DNA of 64,000 nt, taken from an uncultured Collinsella sp. Its GTDB lineage: Bacteria > Actinomycetota > Coriobacteriia > Coriobacteriales > Coriobacteriaceae. The notes under the pieces are model-generated. The model was not told the origin of the DNA. It was given only the letters and a program-made list of their open reading frames with translations, and did not search any database. The stretch's first letter is position 1, and each line of letters begins with the position of its first letter. The DNA lies in assembly GCA_900550195.1 (NCBI GenBank), contig URRB01000003.1, positions 1 through 64,000 of the forward strand. The letters run 5' to 3'. The position numbers and the translations under genes were made by a program. This document shows, in pieces, positions 17,507 through 25,433 of this stretch.

Positions 17507-17914
17507 GTGCGCAAGGCGCTGGCACAACCTCATACCAAGCAGTTCCTCAAGTTTGCTGTCGTGGGTCTTATCTCCTTTGGCATCGACTGGGGCATGCTCA
17601 TTGCGCTCGTCGAGCTGTTCCACCTCGACTTTTTGATGAGCACCACGGTTTCGTTTATCACGTCCGTCGTGGTCAACTACTGGCTCAGCATGAAGTACGT
17701 GTTCGACCACCGCGAAGGCATGAGCCGCAAGCGCGAGTTCACGATCTTCACCATCCTGTCGGTGATCGGCCTGGGCCTCAACGACCTGTACATGTTTGTG
17801 GGCGTCACGTTTTTGAGCATCGGCTACCAGGCCATGAAGGCCATCGCCACGTTCCTCGTCACCTGGTACAACTACTTCAGCCGCCGCTTCTTCCTCGAGG
17901 GCGCACGGTCGTAG
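17507..17914 (+). CDS. GtrA-family membrane protein, copy 2
   Basis: A 135-residue, four-helix GtrA protein: QFLKFAVVGLISFGIDWGM in helix 1, VVNYWLSMKYVFDHREGMSR in the middle, and WYNYFSRRFFLEGARS at the end. It begins with a GTG at 17507, and only a weak GGATGTG precedes it, so translation may be low. A strong terminator follows at 17941. It closely parallels copy 1 and probably arose by tandem duplication. The two may form a heteromer or handle different lipid-linked sugars (inference). Confidence 0.85.
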   Translation: MRKALAQPHTKQFLKFAVVGLISFGIDWGMLIALVELFHLDFLMSTTVSFITSVVVNYWLSMKYVFDHREGMSRKREFTIFTILSVIGLGLNDLYMFVGVTFLSIGYQAMKAIATFLVTWYNYFSRRFFLEGARS

Positions 17915-17940
17915 TCGATTCACTATTTGCTTGAATGTAT

Positions 17941-17978
17941 AACCGGTTGGAATTCCCATTCCAACCGGTTTTTTGTTT
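17941..17978 (+). terminator. Rho-independent terminator after gtrA copy 2
   Basis: A perfect 12-bp stem AACCGGTTGGAA (17941-17952; complement 17959-17970) is followed by a T-run and TTTGTTT. Confidence 0.92.
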
Positions 17979-18073
17979 GCCGAGAGACCCGGCGACCCAG
18001 TCCAATTCGCGTTAAAAACGGGCGGCCCGGATGTTTGTCCGAACCGCCCGTCTGACGCGCTATGTCGAGGCCT

Positions 18074-18985
18074 CTAGCCTGTAACGTAATACCAGACTAC
18101 GTTGTCGCCGTTTGAGAGAACGTAGTTACTACAGGCCGTCATGGGCGTTGTGCCGTTGACGGAGTACATCCACCCGCTCGTGCCGCCGTACTGTTTCTCG
18201 GCCAAACCACCAATCGCGGAAACATACGTGCCGTACGACGAGCCGTGTGCGTTGACAGAAAGGCCTAGCGCGCACAGGGCATCGTAAACGGTAGCGCCTT
18301 CGTTAAAGGTAAAGGTGCCACCAGAGGACACAGGATTGCCCACAGCGCTCGATGTGACCGAAACCGTCACCGTAACGTAGTTGGACTCCTGCGAGCCGCC
18401 CTGGCCGTCCGAGGAAGCGCTTCCGCCATTAGAGGGTGAGGCTCCATCAGACGACTGACCGCCGCCCGAAGAAGCACCGCCAGACACATTGGAAGTATCA
18501 CCGGCTCCCGTATTTTGGGCAGCGGATTTATCGCCAGACCTCTTGCTGTCCTGACCATCGGACTTCTTGCTATCCGAGTTTTTGTCCGATTCCTTGTTTG
18601 AAGACTCGGAATCGTCCTTGGCGTCGTTCGAACCCTTGGGCTCGTCTTTTGCATCATTCGAAGATTTGGAATCCTTGGAACTAGCCTCGCCCGAAGCGGC
18701 AGACGAGCCAGACCCCTTGGTGTCCTTGGCGACGACGCTCTCCCCCGTCACGGTCTGAACGATCCAGTCAATGGACCAGGCGCCGCTCTCGGAAGGATGG
18801 ACGAAGCCCAGCGAGACGACGATCAGAATGGTGCACGCGGCAGCAAGAACGCCAAGGAGCGCCTTGCGACGAGAGGCGGACGCCGCCGAAGCGGCGCCCT
18901 GTTGCTTTGCATCGTCGAACTGAATGAACGAGGAATCTGGTTGCTTGGGGTCAGCGTCCTTGGATTTATTGGACACAGCCCTCAC
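18074..18985 (-). CDS. Membrane-anchored DUF4430 protein with a low-complexity stalk
   Basis: The 303-residue protein has a cytoplasmic N-terminus of about 40 residues, one membrane helix (KALLGVLAAACTILIVVSLG, about 41-61), and a long hydrophilic linker of Ser, Lys, Asp and Gly (about 85-200) that would act as a cell-wall-spanning stalk. A single DUF4430 domain is at the C-terminus (about 200-303, VTVTVSVTSSAVGNPVSSGG... ending GDNVVWYYVTG). DUF4430 resembles the C-terminal, cobalamin-contacting domain of transcobalamin and intrinsic factor. The gene begins with a GTG immediately after the stop of the giant DUF4430 protein, so the two are translationally coupled and share the upstream cobalamin riboswitch. 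A role in corrinoid capture is inferred. An internal GTG at 18976 is an alternative start. Confidence 0.82.
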   Translation of the reverse strand: MRAVSNKSKDADPKQPDSSFIQFDDAKQQGAASAASASRRKALLGVLAAACTILIVVSLGFVHPSESGAWSIDWIVQTVTGESVVAKDTKGSGSSAASGEASSKDSKSSNDAKDEPKGSNDAKDDSESSNKESDKNSDSKKSDGQDSKRSGDKSAAQNTGAGDTSNVSGGASSGGGQSSDGASPSNGGSASSDGQGGSQESNYVTVTVSVTSSAVGNPVSSGGTFTFNEGATVYDALCALGLSVNAHGSSYGTYVSAIGGLAEKQYGGTSGWMYSVNGTTPMTACSNYVLSNGDNVVWYYVTG

Positions 18986-21900
18986 CTACCGACGTTTGGT
19001 GAACACGAACACGCCGACGATGGCGAGTCCGATGACGCCGGCGGCAACGCCAACAATGGCGAGCGGATTGGTGCCAGTCTCCTGCTCGGAAGCACCAGAG
19101 GGCTTCTTAGCAGTGGTCGTGGAAGCAGCACCCGTATCGGACTTGGAATCGGACTTCTTGTCGGACTTGTTGTCCTTGGTCTCGGTCTTGGTCGACACCG
19201 TCGTCTTGGTCACCGGCTTCTTGCCCGGGGCAATAGCGCCGCCCTTCGAGCCGGAGCCAGAACCCGCGCCAGCGCCAGTGCCGGAATCAGTACCGGTACT
19301 AGAACCGCCGCCGCCATTCGAACCAACGCCACCGTTGCCACCATTAGTGCCAGAACCGCCATTACCGCCAGGGTTAACGGCATTCTTGGTCCACTTGGCA
19401 TACAACGTCAGGTCGGCCGTCACCGGCGTGCTAAAGTCATACGCCTGCGCGCAAGCCTCATCGGTGAACCAACCGCCGAAAGTGTAGCCATCGCGCGTCG
19501 GATCGGCCGGCTTGACCAGCTTGCCATCGGCCGTAGCAACAAACTTAGTATCGCAAGCAGACCCGCCGTTGGAATTAAAGGCAACCGTCCAAGACTCAAC
19601 GGCCCCAAGCTTGAACAGCGTGCCCGAGTCATTGATGTAGTACAGGTTGCCAGATGCATCGGCAATGACCGGAGAGTCACAGTACTGGTAATGGCCAGCC
19701 GCATCATAAATCTGCGTCGCCTCTGCATCGCCGAGCGTATAGCGATACACGCCACCACCAGCAGAGCAGTTGACGTAATCCTTGCTATCCGCGCTGTTAA
19801 CGGTGAAGTACACATAGGTCTTGCCGCCCTGAACACTCACCAGCGGAGTAGCAGCAATACCGTTGAGGCCAGCCGGCAGCGCCTTGCCGTCGGCAGCAGC
19901 GACCATCGTGGTCTTACCCGTCTTCAGGTTATAGAGAACCAGAGCAGAGCCCGTAGCCGTCTGTCCGCCGACAATCAGATTGTCACCAGACACCGCAGGG
20001 GCGCTCAGATTATTCGTAAGGCCCAGATCAACCGTCTCTTGCTCGCTCAGTACGCCCTTCGCCGAGAGCGAAATCACATGGAGCTTTCCGTCGTGCGTCA
20101 TCTGATAGAAGGTCGAACCATTGGACGGATCGGCAATGCAATCGGCATTTGCAACAGCGCCGAGCTTCATGGTCGAAACGACATCGCCCGTCGTCTTATC
20201 AATGCACTTAAGCGTACCCGCGCTCGTAGGAACGATGGCATACTTATCCGTCAAAGCCGCACCAGTCCAGTAATAGCCCTCGGCAGGGTCAATGTTCTGC
20301 CAAGAAACTTCGCCCGTGGCAATCTTAATGCGCATAAAGGAGCCGTTGCCGTAGGTCGCGTTGTAATTCTCATCATACGAAATATCGACCGAGCCTACAT
20401 AGACGTACTCGCCGTCCGAAACGACGGTGCAGGAGCTCTGCGTCAAGTCCGTCAAACCAGGCGTCAGCCACTTGCAGATCAGCTTGTCTGCAGTAATCGC
20501 CTGGACCGCACCGCCGTTGAGCGGAACGATGATAAGGCCATTGGTGTAGATCGGACGAGAGGTATAACTCACCTTGGAGGCAAGCGGCGCAGAGGCAACC
20601 TTTTTGCCCGTGGACGAATCGATCTTAATGAGCTCGTTCTCGGTCGCAATGTACACAAAGCCGTTAGCGATGACAGGCTCGCTGCAGTTGGCATACTGCT
20701 GACCAGACTCGGCCTTCCAATCGAAGGCCCACTTAAGACCGGCGGCCTGCGCAGGCGTCTTGGCATCCGTTACGGTCGAACCGTTGCCACTGTTGCCGTA
20801 GCCGGCCCACTCGGCATCCCAATCAGGAGTTGTCGCGCTCGGATCCACGACAATCTTGTCGGGATCGGGCATGGGCGAATTATCGGTGGTATAGGCAAGC
20901 GTGACCTTATCGCCGCTCTGGAGCGTAATCTGATTGGCGCAGAGTAAGGAGGGCTCTCCGTTGATATACAGATGCCAATATTTATTGGTCGCAGCATCCC
21001 AACCATACGGCTTGTGATCGAACGGCGAAGTAATGGAATTCAGGAACCAGTACTCACCACTCTGGGAGCCGTTGTGCGCAACGCCCTTGGCCTTCAGAAC
21101 TGCCTCAATAAGGTTCTGGGCCGTGGAGCCTTCGGGCAGAGAAACATTGCTTGCCGTGCCCCAACGCGTATTGTTCCCGTTGACATCGGGACCGATAACA
21201 TCGGCGGATCCAAGCACCTGACCGGGGAGGGCATCGACGTCAGCACCATACATAAAGGTGACGGCGTCACCCTCCTGGAGCTTGTAGGCACCGGCGCCAA
21301 CGTCGGCGAACTTGCCATTTACGTAGAAGCGCCAATAGCTATTGGTCGCAGCATCATAGCCACAATAGGACTTACCATCGAAGGGCGAATAAATGCCGTT
21401 GAGGAACCAGCCCCAAGACGATTCGCCAGCATCGAGAGTAAGGCCGACCTGCTCAAGGAGATCCTTGGCAGTGGAGCCTGCCTTGAGACTCGTCTGACCC
21501 GTCGAAGCCCAAACCTGCTGCTTGCCGTCCTTGTCCTTACCGAGAACCTGAACAGAAGCATGGACAGAATCGGACGGCAACTGGTCGCCCCAGCCACCGT
21601 AGAACCACGTGACGGTATCGCCGGCATGGATGGTGACATTGTCCGCCGTATAGTCACTCGACTTGCCGTTGATGAACAGCTGCCAATAGGTCGAATAATC
21701 TTGGGGCGTACCCAGCTCAACACCGTTGTACTTAAGGCTCAGAATGAAGGAGCCCGCAGCAACGGCGTCAATGTCGTTCGCCTCGAGTGCGACCTTCGTA
21801 AGATCAAGCGCGCTCGAACCGGACGTCACCACATACTGCGTATTATCGACCCAAGTCTGAGTCTTGCCCTGGGCATCGCGACCAATGACGGTCACATTTG

Positions 21901-22714
21901 CGGCAACTTGGTCTTTAACGACAGGGGACGAGCTACCAGCCGTATAGGCAAACTCAATCTTCTGCCCCTGGGTGAGCTTGACGCTGCTCGCGCCAACCGA
22001 GGAAGACGCGCCGTCGACGAACAGCTGCCAGAAGGCATAAGTCGTCGGATCGTAGGCAAGCGTGCGACCATCGCTCGGGGATGTGATGCTTTCGAGGTAG
22101 AAACCGTATGCCGTGTTCGGTTCGTACTTCGCCTTGAAGCCCGTCTTCTCCTGCAGCTTAATGAAGGCATCCGCAGCCGTCGCGCCCTCGTCGAGCTTGA
22201 GCTGCGTAGGTGCCACCCAGGTCTGAGCCTTGCCGTCGGCATCGGTGCCGATAATCGAGAACGAGACCTCGACCTGCTTCTTGGCGACATCGCCGGTTTC
22301 TGTCGGGTTCTCTGTCTGGATGGCAGCCGCGGCGGCAGATCCTGCTTGGCCAGCGGATGCCGTCGAAGACTGCTCGCTCGTGGCAGGACTCTCCCCCGTC
22401 GCCGAGCCTTCGTCGCCAGTTGCCGCCTCAGTTGTGGCGACACTAGTTGCAGACGCGCTCCCAGAATCCGAAACCTCGGCGCCGCTCTGCTCAGCGGCAC
22501 CGCCCGCAAGCGCTGCGTCCTCGCCCGGCGTAGCAGCCTGAGCCACAGCCTCGGCAATGCCCTCAGCGCCCTCGGCCCACAGCTGAGCCGGCGTGGTGCC
22601 AAAGGCCATCGCGAAGGCCAGGAATGCCACCAGGCAGCGCTTTGCCACGCCGCGCGCGATTACGCCACGGCGACGAAGCGAGGCACGCTGGCACTCGTCC
22701 TCAAACATATCCAT
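18986..22714 (-). CDS. Giant surface protein: four DUF4430 domains, PQQ-type propeller, InlB repeat
   Basis: A 1242-residue exported protein. From the N-terminus: a signal peptide (hydrophobic core LVAFLAFAMAFGTTPAQLWA, about 28-47), an Ala/Ser/Thr-rich linker, four DUF4430 units of about 110 residues (about 140-262, 265-374, 382-492, 500-612; each has a SPxDG or equivalent loop, a YWxLFxNG strand and a GDxVTxxY end), and a PQQ-like beta-propeller (about 630-1030; units such as GFVYIATENELIKIDSSTGK). Next come a Listeria-Bacteroides InlB repeat (about 1040-1110, DGYTFGGWFTDE), a Gly/Ser/Lys linker, and a C-terminal helix with a KRR tail. No LPxTG is seen before the helix. A cobalamin riboswitch lies upstream. 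The start at 22714 has TAGGAG close upstream and puts the signal peptide near the N-terminus; ATGs at 22795 (purine-rich site) and 22858 are alternatives. Corrinoid binding is inferred. Confidence 0.85.
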   Translation of the reverse strand: MDMFEDECQRASLRRRGVIARGVAKRCLVAFLAFAMAFGTTPAQLWAEGAEGIAEAVAQAATPGEDAALAGGAAEQSGAEVSDSGSASATSVATTEAATGDEGSATGESPATSEQSSTASAGQAGSAAAAAIQTENPTETGDVAKKQVEVSFSIIGTDADGKAQTWVAPTQLKLDEGATAADAFIKLQEKTGFKAKYEPNTAYGFYLESITSPSDGRTLAYDPTTYAFWQLFVDGASSSVGASSVKLTQGQKIEFAYTAGSSSPVVKDQVAANVTVIGRDAQGKTQTWVDNTQYVVTSGSSALDLTKVALEANDIDAVAAGSFILSLKYNGVELGTPQDYSTYWQLFINGKSSDYTADNVTIHAGDTVTWFYGGWGDQLPSDSVHASVQVLGKDKDGKQQVWASTGQTSLKAGSTAKDLLEQVGLTLDAGESSWGWFLNGIYSPFDGKSYCGYDAATNSYWRFYVNGKFADVGAGAYKLQEGDAVTFMYGADVDALPGQVLGSADVIGPDVNGNNTRWGTASNVSLPEGSTAQNLIEAVLKAKGVAHNGSQSGEYWFLNSITSPFDHKPYGWDAATNKYWHLYINGEPSLLCANQITLQSGDKVTLAYTTDNSPMPDPDKIVVDPSATTPDWDAEWAGYGNSGNGSTVTDAKTPAQAAGLKWAFDWKAESGQQYANCSEPVIANGFVYIATENELIKIDSSTGKKVASAPLASKVSYTSRPIYTNGLIIVPLNGGAVQAITADKLICKWLTPGLTDLTQSSCTVVSDGEYVYVGSVDISYDENYNATYGNGSFMRIKIATGEVSWQNIDPAEGYYWTGAALTDKYAIVPTSAGTLKCIDKTTGDVVSTMKLGAVANADCIADPSNGSTFYQMTHDGKLHVISLSAKGVLSEQETVDLGLTNNLSAPAVSGDNLIVGGQTATGSALVLYNLKTGKTTMVAAADGKALPAGLNGIAATPLVSVQGGKTYVYFTVNSADSKDYVNCSAGGGVYRYTLGDAEATQIYDAAGHYQYCDSPVIADASGNLYYINDSGTLFKLGAVESWTVAFNSNGGSACDTKFVATADGKLVKPADPTRDGYTFGGWFTDEACAQAYDFSTPVTADLTLYAKWTKNAVNPGGNGGSGTNGGNGGVGSNGGGGSSTGTDSGTGAGAGSGSGSKGGAIAPGKKPVTKTTVSTKTETKDNKSDKKSDSKSDTGAASTTTAKKPSGASEQETGTNPLAIVGVAAGVIGLAIVGVFVFTKRR

Positions 22715-22861
22715 TTGTCTCCTACTGTCTGTACTTGGAGCGTTGCCTTGAAGCTGCCCCACGTCATCGCGCATGTTGCGCTCGAGTTCCCCCATCGGGG
22801 TCCCCCTTTCCTCCAGAGCCCTATGCACACCGGCGGCATACGCCGCAGCCGCATGCAAGAT

Positions 22862-23026
22862 GGGAGGCGATCCGACTTAACCTTAACGACTCGGGCGCGC
22901 CGTCCGATCTGCGACGCGAACATCCCGAGCCAAGAGGAATTACGGTTACTGGTACAGCCGGGGACTTGCACCCCGATTCCCCCAAACGCGCAGGAAAACC
23001 GCGCATTCGTGCGTCTCCGCACCACC
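22862..23026 (-). promoter_or_regulatory. Cobalamin riboswitch
   Basis: Read on the minus strand, the leader contains GGGAATCGGGGTGCAAGTCC then CCGGCTGTACCAGTAACCGT and ends with AAGTCGGATCGCCTCCC. This is the order and wording of a B12 aptamer: the GGGAA-(T)C-GGTGCAA-TCC core, a GCTGxxC-GxAAC segment as the B12 box region, and the 3' AGTC-GGAT-GCC closing segment. It lies upstream of the DUF4430 surface protein genes with about 65-150 nt between aptamer and start codon. That spacer has GC-rich hairpin potential next to a GGAGGAAAGGGGGA stretch, which would allow translational control. Boundaries are approximate. Confidence 0.85.
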
Positions 23027-23145
23027 ATCTAGGCCATCGATTAAAACCGTCAATATGCTATCACGCAAAAGGGCCTCGCACGCAGGCGAAGCCCAAGGTA
23101 AAAGCTATTGTTTGCGATAGGAGAATGCGGTGACGGTCGCAGCCT

Positions 23146-24909
23146 CTAGTGCTTGCCGCCGTGGCTGTTGAGCCAGATATTGCGACCCAGCATAAGCGCC
23201 AGCACCAGCGCGTTCACGTAGCCCATAAAGCCAATGACTGGGATACCAAACACAACCGGCTCGATGCGCGCGTAGTACACCACCGACGAACCGATAAACA
23301 GACCGGCGATCACAATCGCCATCGACATGCGGTCGATAATCCCACCTAGCTGTCGCAGCGCCTTATCGCTGCTCATGATCTGCGTGTTCACCTTAAGCTG
23401 GCCGCGCGTGAGCATGCGCGAAGCCAAGCCCAGATACTCGGCTGCCTCAAGCGAGCCTTTTGCCGCGCGATAGCTGCTCGCGGCAAGATCGCGTCCCATA
23501 TCACGCGCGCGCGCATAGGCGCTCTTCTCGTTTTTGATGTGCGTCTGGATAATCTGGATCATGTTGACGTTGGGCATATACTCGGTCAGCAAACCCTCGA
23601 GCGTCACCATGCCGCGCGCGAACATCGTTACCACGCTCGGCAGCTCAACGTCATTCTTACGCGCGAGGTTTAACAGCGAAGTCAAAAACTCGCCGATATC
23701 CAGGTCTTTAAGGTCGAGCCCGGCAAAGTCGGCAACAATAAAGTCCAAGTCGGACAAAAAGGCCGAATGGTCAAGCTCGGCCGAATCGCCGCGCGTCACG
23801 GCAAAGCGCATGAGCGAATCCTTGAGCTTGGGCACGTCACCCTCGGCCACAGCGAAAATCATGTCTTTGACGATACCGCGGTCATGGCTCGACATACGTC
23901 CGACCATACCCAAGTCGATAAAGTAGACAATACCGTCCTTGAGGATGATGTTTCCCGCATGCGGGTCGGCATGGAAAAAGCCGTCGTCGAGCACCTGCGT
24001 CGAGTAGTCCTCGACAATCGCGGCACCGATCTTTTCCAAGTCATAGCCCTCGGCCACTAAGCGTTCAGGATCGGCGATCGAAATGCCGTCGACGTAGTCC
24101 ATAACCACCACGTGTTCGGTGCACAGGTCCAGATAGGATTTAGGGCACGTCACGCCATGAACGCTCTTATGGAACTCGTAGAAGTCGTTGAGGTTTTTGG
24201 CCTCGGCCAAAAAGTTGGTCTCCTCGCGAAAAGAGGTCCACAACTCCTCGACTACGCCGTGCAGGTCAACGAATTGATCGGTGTTGACGAACTTGGAAAC
24301 AATGCGCACCACCGAGCGGATGATATCGATGTCCTGCGCCATAACCTGCTGCGCACCGGGGCGCTGCACCTTGACGGCTACGTCCTCGCCCGTCACCAGG
24401 CGGGCGCGGTGCACCTGCGCGAGCGATGCGCTACCAAGCGGATTGGGGTCGATCGCATCGAACATCTCCCCCAGGCGCAGGCCGTATTCCTCTTCCAAGC
24501 AGCGGAGCACTACCTCGTACGGCACCGGCTCCACGTCGGAACGCAGACGGCGCAGCTCATCGCAAAAGCGCTGCGGCAGAATCTCGGACCGGTTGGCCAG
24601 AATCTGCCCCATCTTGACGAACATGGGGCCGAGCTCCTCGAGCAGGCGGCGCAAGCGAACCGGCGTGAGGTTATCCCACACACGGTACTTTTTGACCAAG
24701 CGAACAATCTGCCCGATGCGTTCGCGACGACCCGCCGGCGTGAGCTGGTATTCCTCGTCCGGCGCCATCGCGTCGGGCTCTTCGGGCACCATATCGACAG
24801 CGCGCGGCTTTTTGCGAGCGCCCGAGACGGCGGCATCGACCTCATCGACAACCGCCGCCTCGTCACCCAAAGGATCTAGATTGTTGTAATCGGTGGTGGA
24901 ATCTGCCAT
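23146..24909 (-). CDS. ABC1/UbiB (AarF) family atypical kinase
   Basis: The 587-residue protein has the UbiB hallmarks: GPMFVKMGQILANRSEILP (KxGQ motif, about residue 95), an Ala-rich nucleotide loop GSASLAQVHRARL, VAVKVQRPGAQQ with the catalytic-type Lys (about 178), HADPHAGNIILKDG (about 310) and YFIDLGMVG (metal-binding Asp, about 330). Two hydrophobic segments at the C-terminus (from about 535) would anchor it in the membrane. UbiB-family proteins support quinone and lipid handling; in an anaerobe without ubiquinone the client is unknown. The first 50 residues are acidic and variable. It lies 8 nt downstream of the phasin-like gene, so they are likely co-translated partners. Confidence 0.92.
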   Translation of the reverse strand: MADSTTDYNNLDPLGDEAAVVDEVDAAVSGARKKPRAVDMVPEEPDAMAPDEEYQLTPAGRRERIGQIVRLVKKYRVWDNLTPVRLRRLLEELGPMFVKMGQILANRSEILPQRFCDELRRLRSDVEPVPYEVVLRCLEEEYGLRLGEMFDAIDPNPLGSASLAQVHRARLVTGEDVAVKVQRPGAQQVMAQDIDIIRSVVRIVSKFVNTDQFVDLHGVVEELWTSFREETNFLAEAKNLNDFYEFHKSVHGVTCPKSYLDLCTEHVVVMDYVDGISIADPERLVAEGYDLEKIGAAIVEDYSTQVLDDGFFHADPHAGNIILKDGIVYFIDLGMVGRMSSHDRGIVKDMIFAVAEGDVPKLKDSLMRFAVTRGDSAELDHSAFLSDLDFIVADFAGLDLKDLDIGEFLTSLLNLARKNDVELPSVVTMFARGMVTLEGLLTEYMPNVNMIQIIQTHIKNEKSAYARARDMGRDLAASSYRAAKGSLEAAEYLGLASRMLTRGQLKVNTQIMSSDKALRQLGGIIDRMSMAIVIAGLFIGSSVVYYARIEPVVFGIPVIGFMGYVNALVLALMLGRNIWLNSHGGKH

Positions 24910-24917
24910 CTGCGCTG

Positions 24918-25334
24918 CTACTCGGCCTCTTCGGTATCCTTCGCATCGTCGGGCTCAACGGACTCGACGGGCACCGAGGTCACGTTGTCCTCGACCGAAT
25001 CGACGATGTCGCGCACATGGGCCAGGAAGGCAGTGCGCTCGGGAGCGGTCATGACGCGGACGCGGGCAAGGATAAGCTCGTCAAGCACGCGCTGGGCCGC
25101 GGTCTCGCCCTGCATGCCCAGACGCTCGGTCAGGTCGGAGATGGTGCCACCAGCCTGCTCGAACATATCGGACACGCTGCGGGCGATATCGGGGGCGCCT
25201 GCGTCCTTGCGCACCTGCTCGCCCTTGGTACTGAGGTCGTCGAGAACCTTCTTGCTGCCCTCGACGGCAACGGCGGCAGCGCCAAAGCCCACGTTAATGG
25301 CGCCGTTAACAAGCTGATCGAGTTTCATAACCAT
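24918..25334 (-). CDS. Phasin-like protein upstream of the UbiB gene
   Basis: A 138-residue, mainly helical protein: a Gly/Ala-rich amphipathic N-terminal segment (NGAINVGFGAAAVAVEGSKK), a long helical middle with DIARSVSDMFEQAGGTISDL, and an acidic tail. This layout resembles phasins and phasin-like PHA-synthesis regulators, which coat lipid or polymer surfaces. No polyhydroxyalkanoate synthase is in the window, so a membrane or kinase-accessory role with the adjacent UbiB protein is more likely (inference). The ATG at 25334 has GGAG 6 nt upstream; the frame also opens at an upstream TTG without one. Confidence 0.7.
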   Translation of the reverse strand: MVMKLDQLVNGAINVGFGAAAVAVEGSKKVLDDLSTKGEQVRKDAGAPDIARSVSDMFEQAGGTISDLTERLGMQGETAAQRVLDELILARVRVMTAPERTAFLAHVRDIVDSVEDNVTSVPVESVEPDDAKDTEEAE

Positions 25335-25433
25335 GGTTGTCTCCAATCACAAACAACTGCATTGGCGTTCTTGTACCCAAGATTGAGTGAAAGCGACAAA
25401 GCGTTTTAGCGCTATTCGATCGACGGGAAATCC

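Noticed and set aside
18797..20947. 716-codon plus-strand frame
   Set aside because: Antisense shadow of the propeller and DUF4430 genes, Arg/Ile-rich with no motif.
20972..23032. 686-codon plus-strand frame opposite the DUF4430 gene
   Set aside because: Shadow of the giant surface protein, and it also crosses the riboswitch; no ribosome site or domain.
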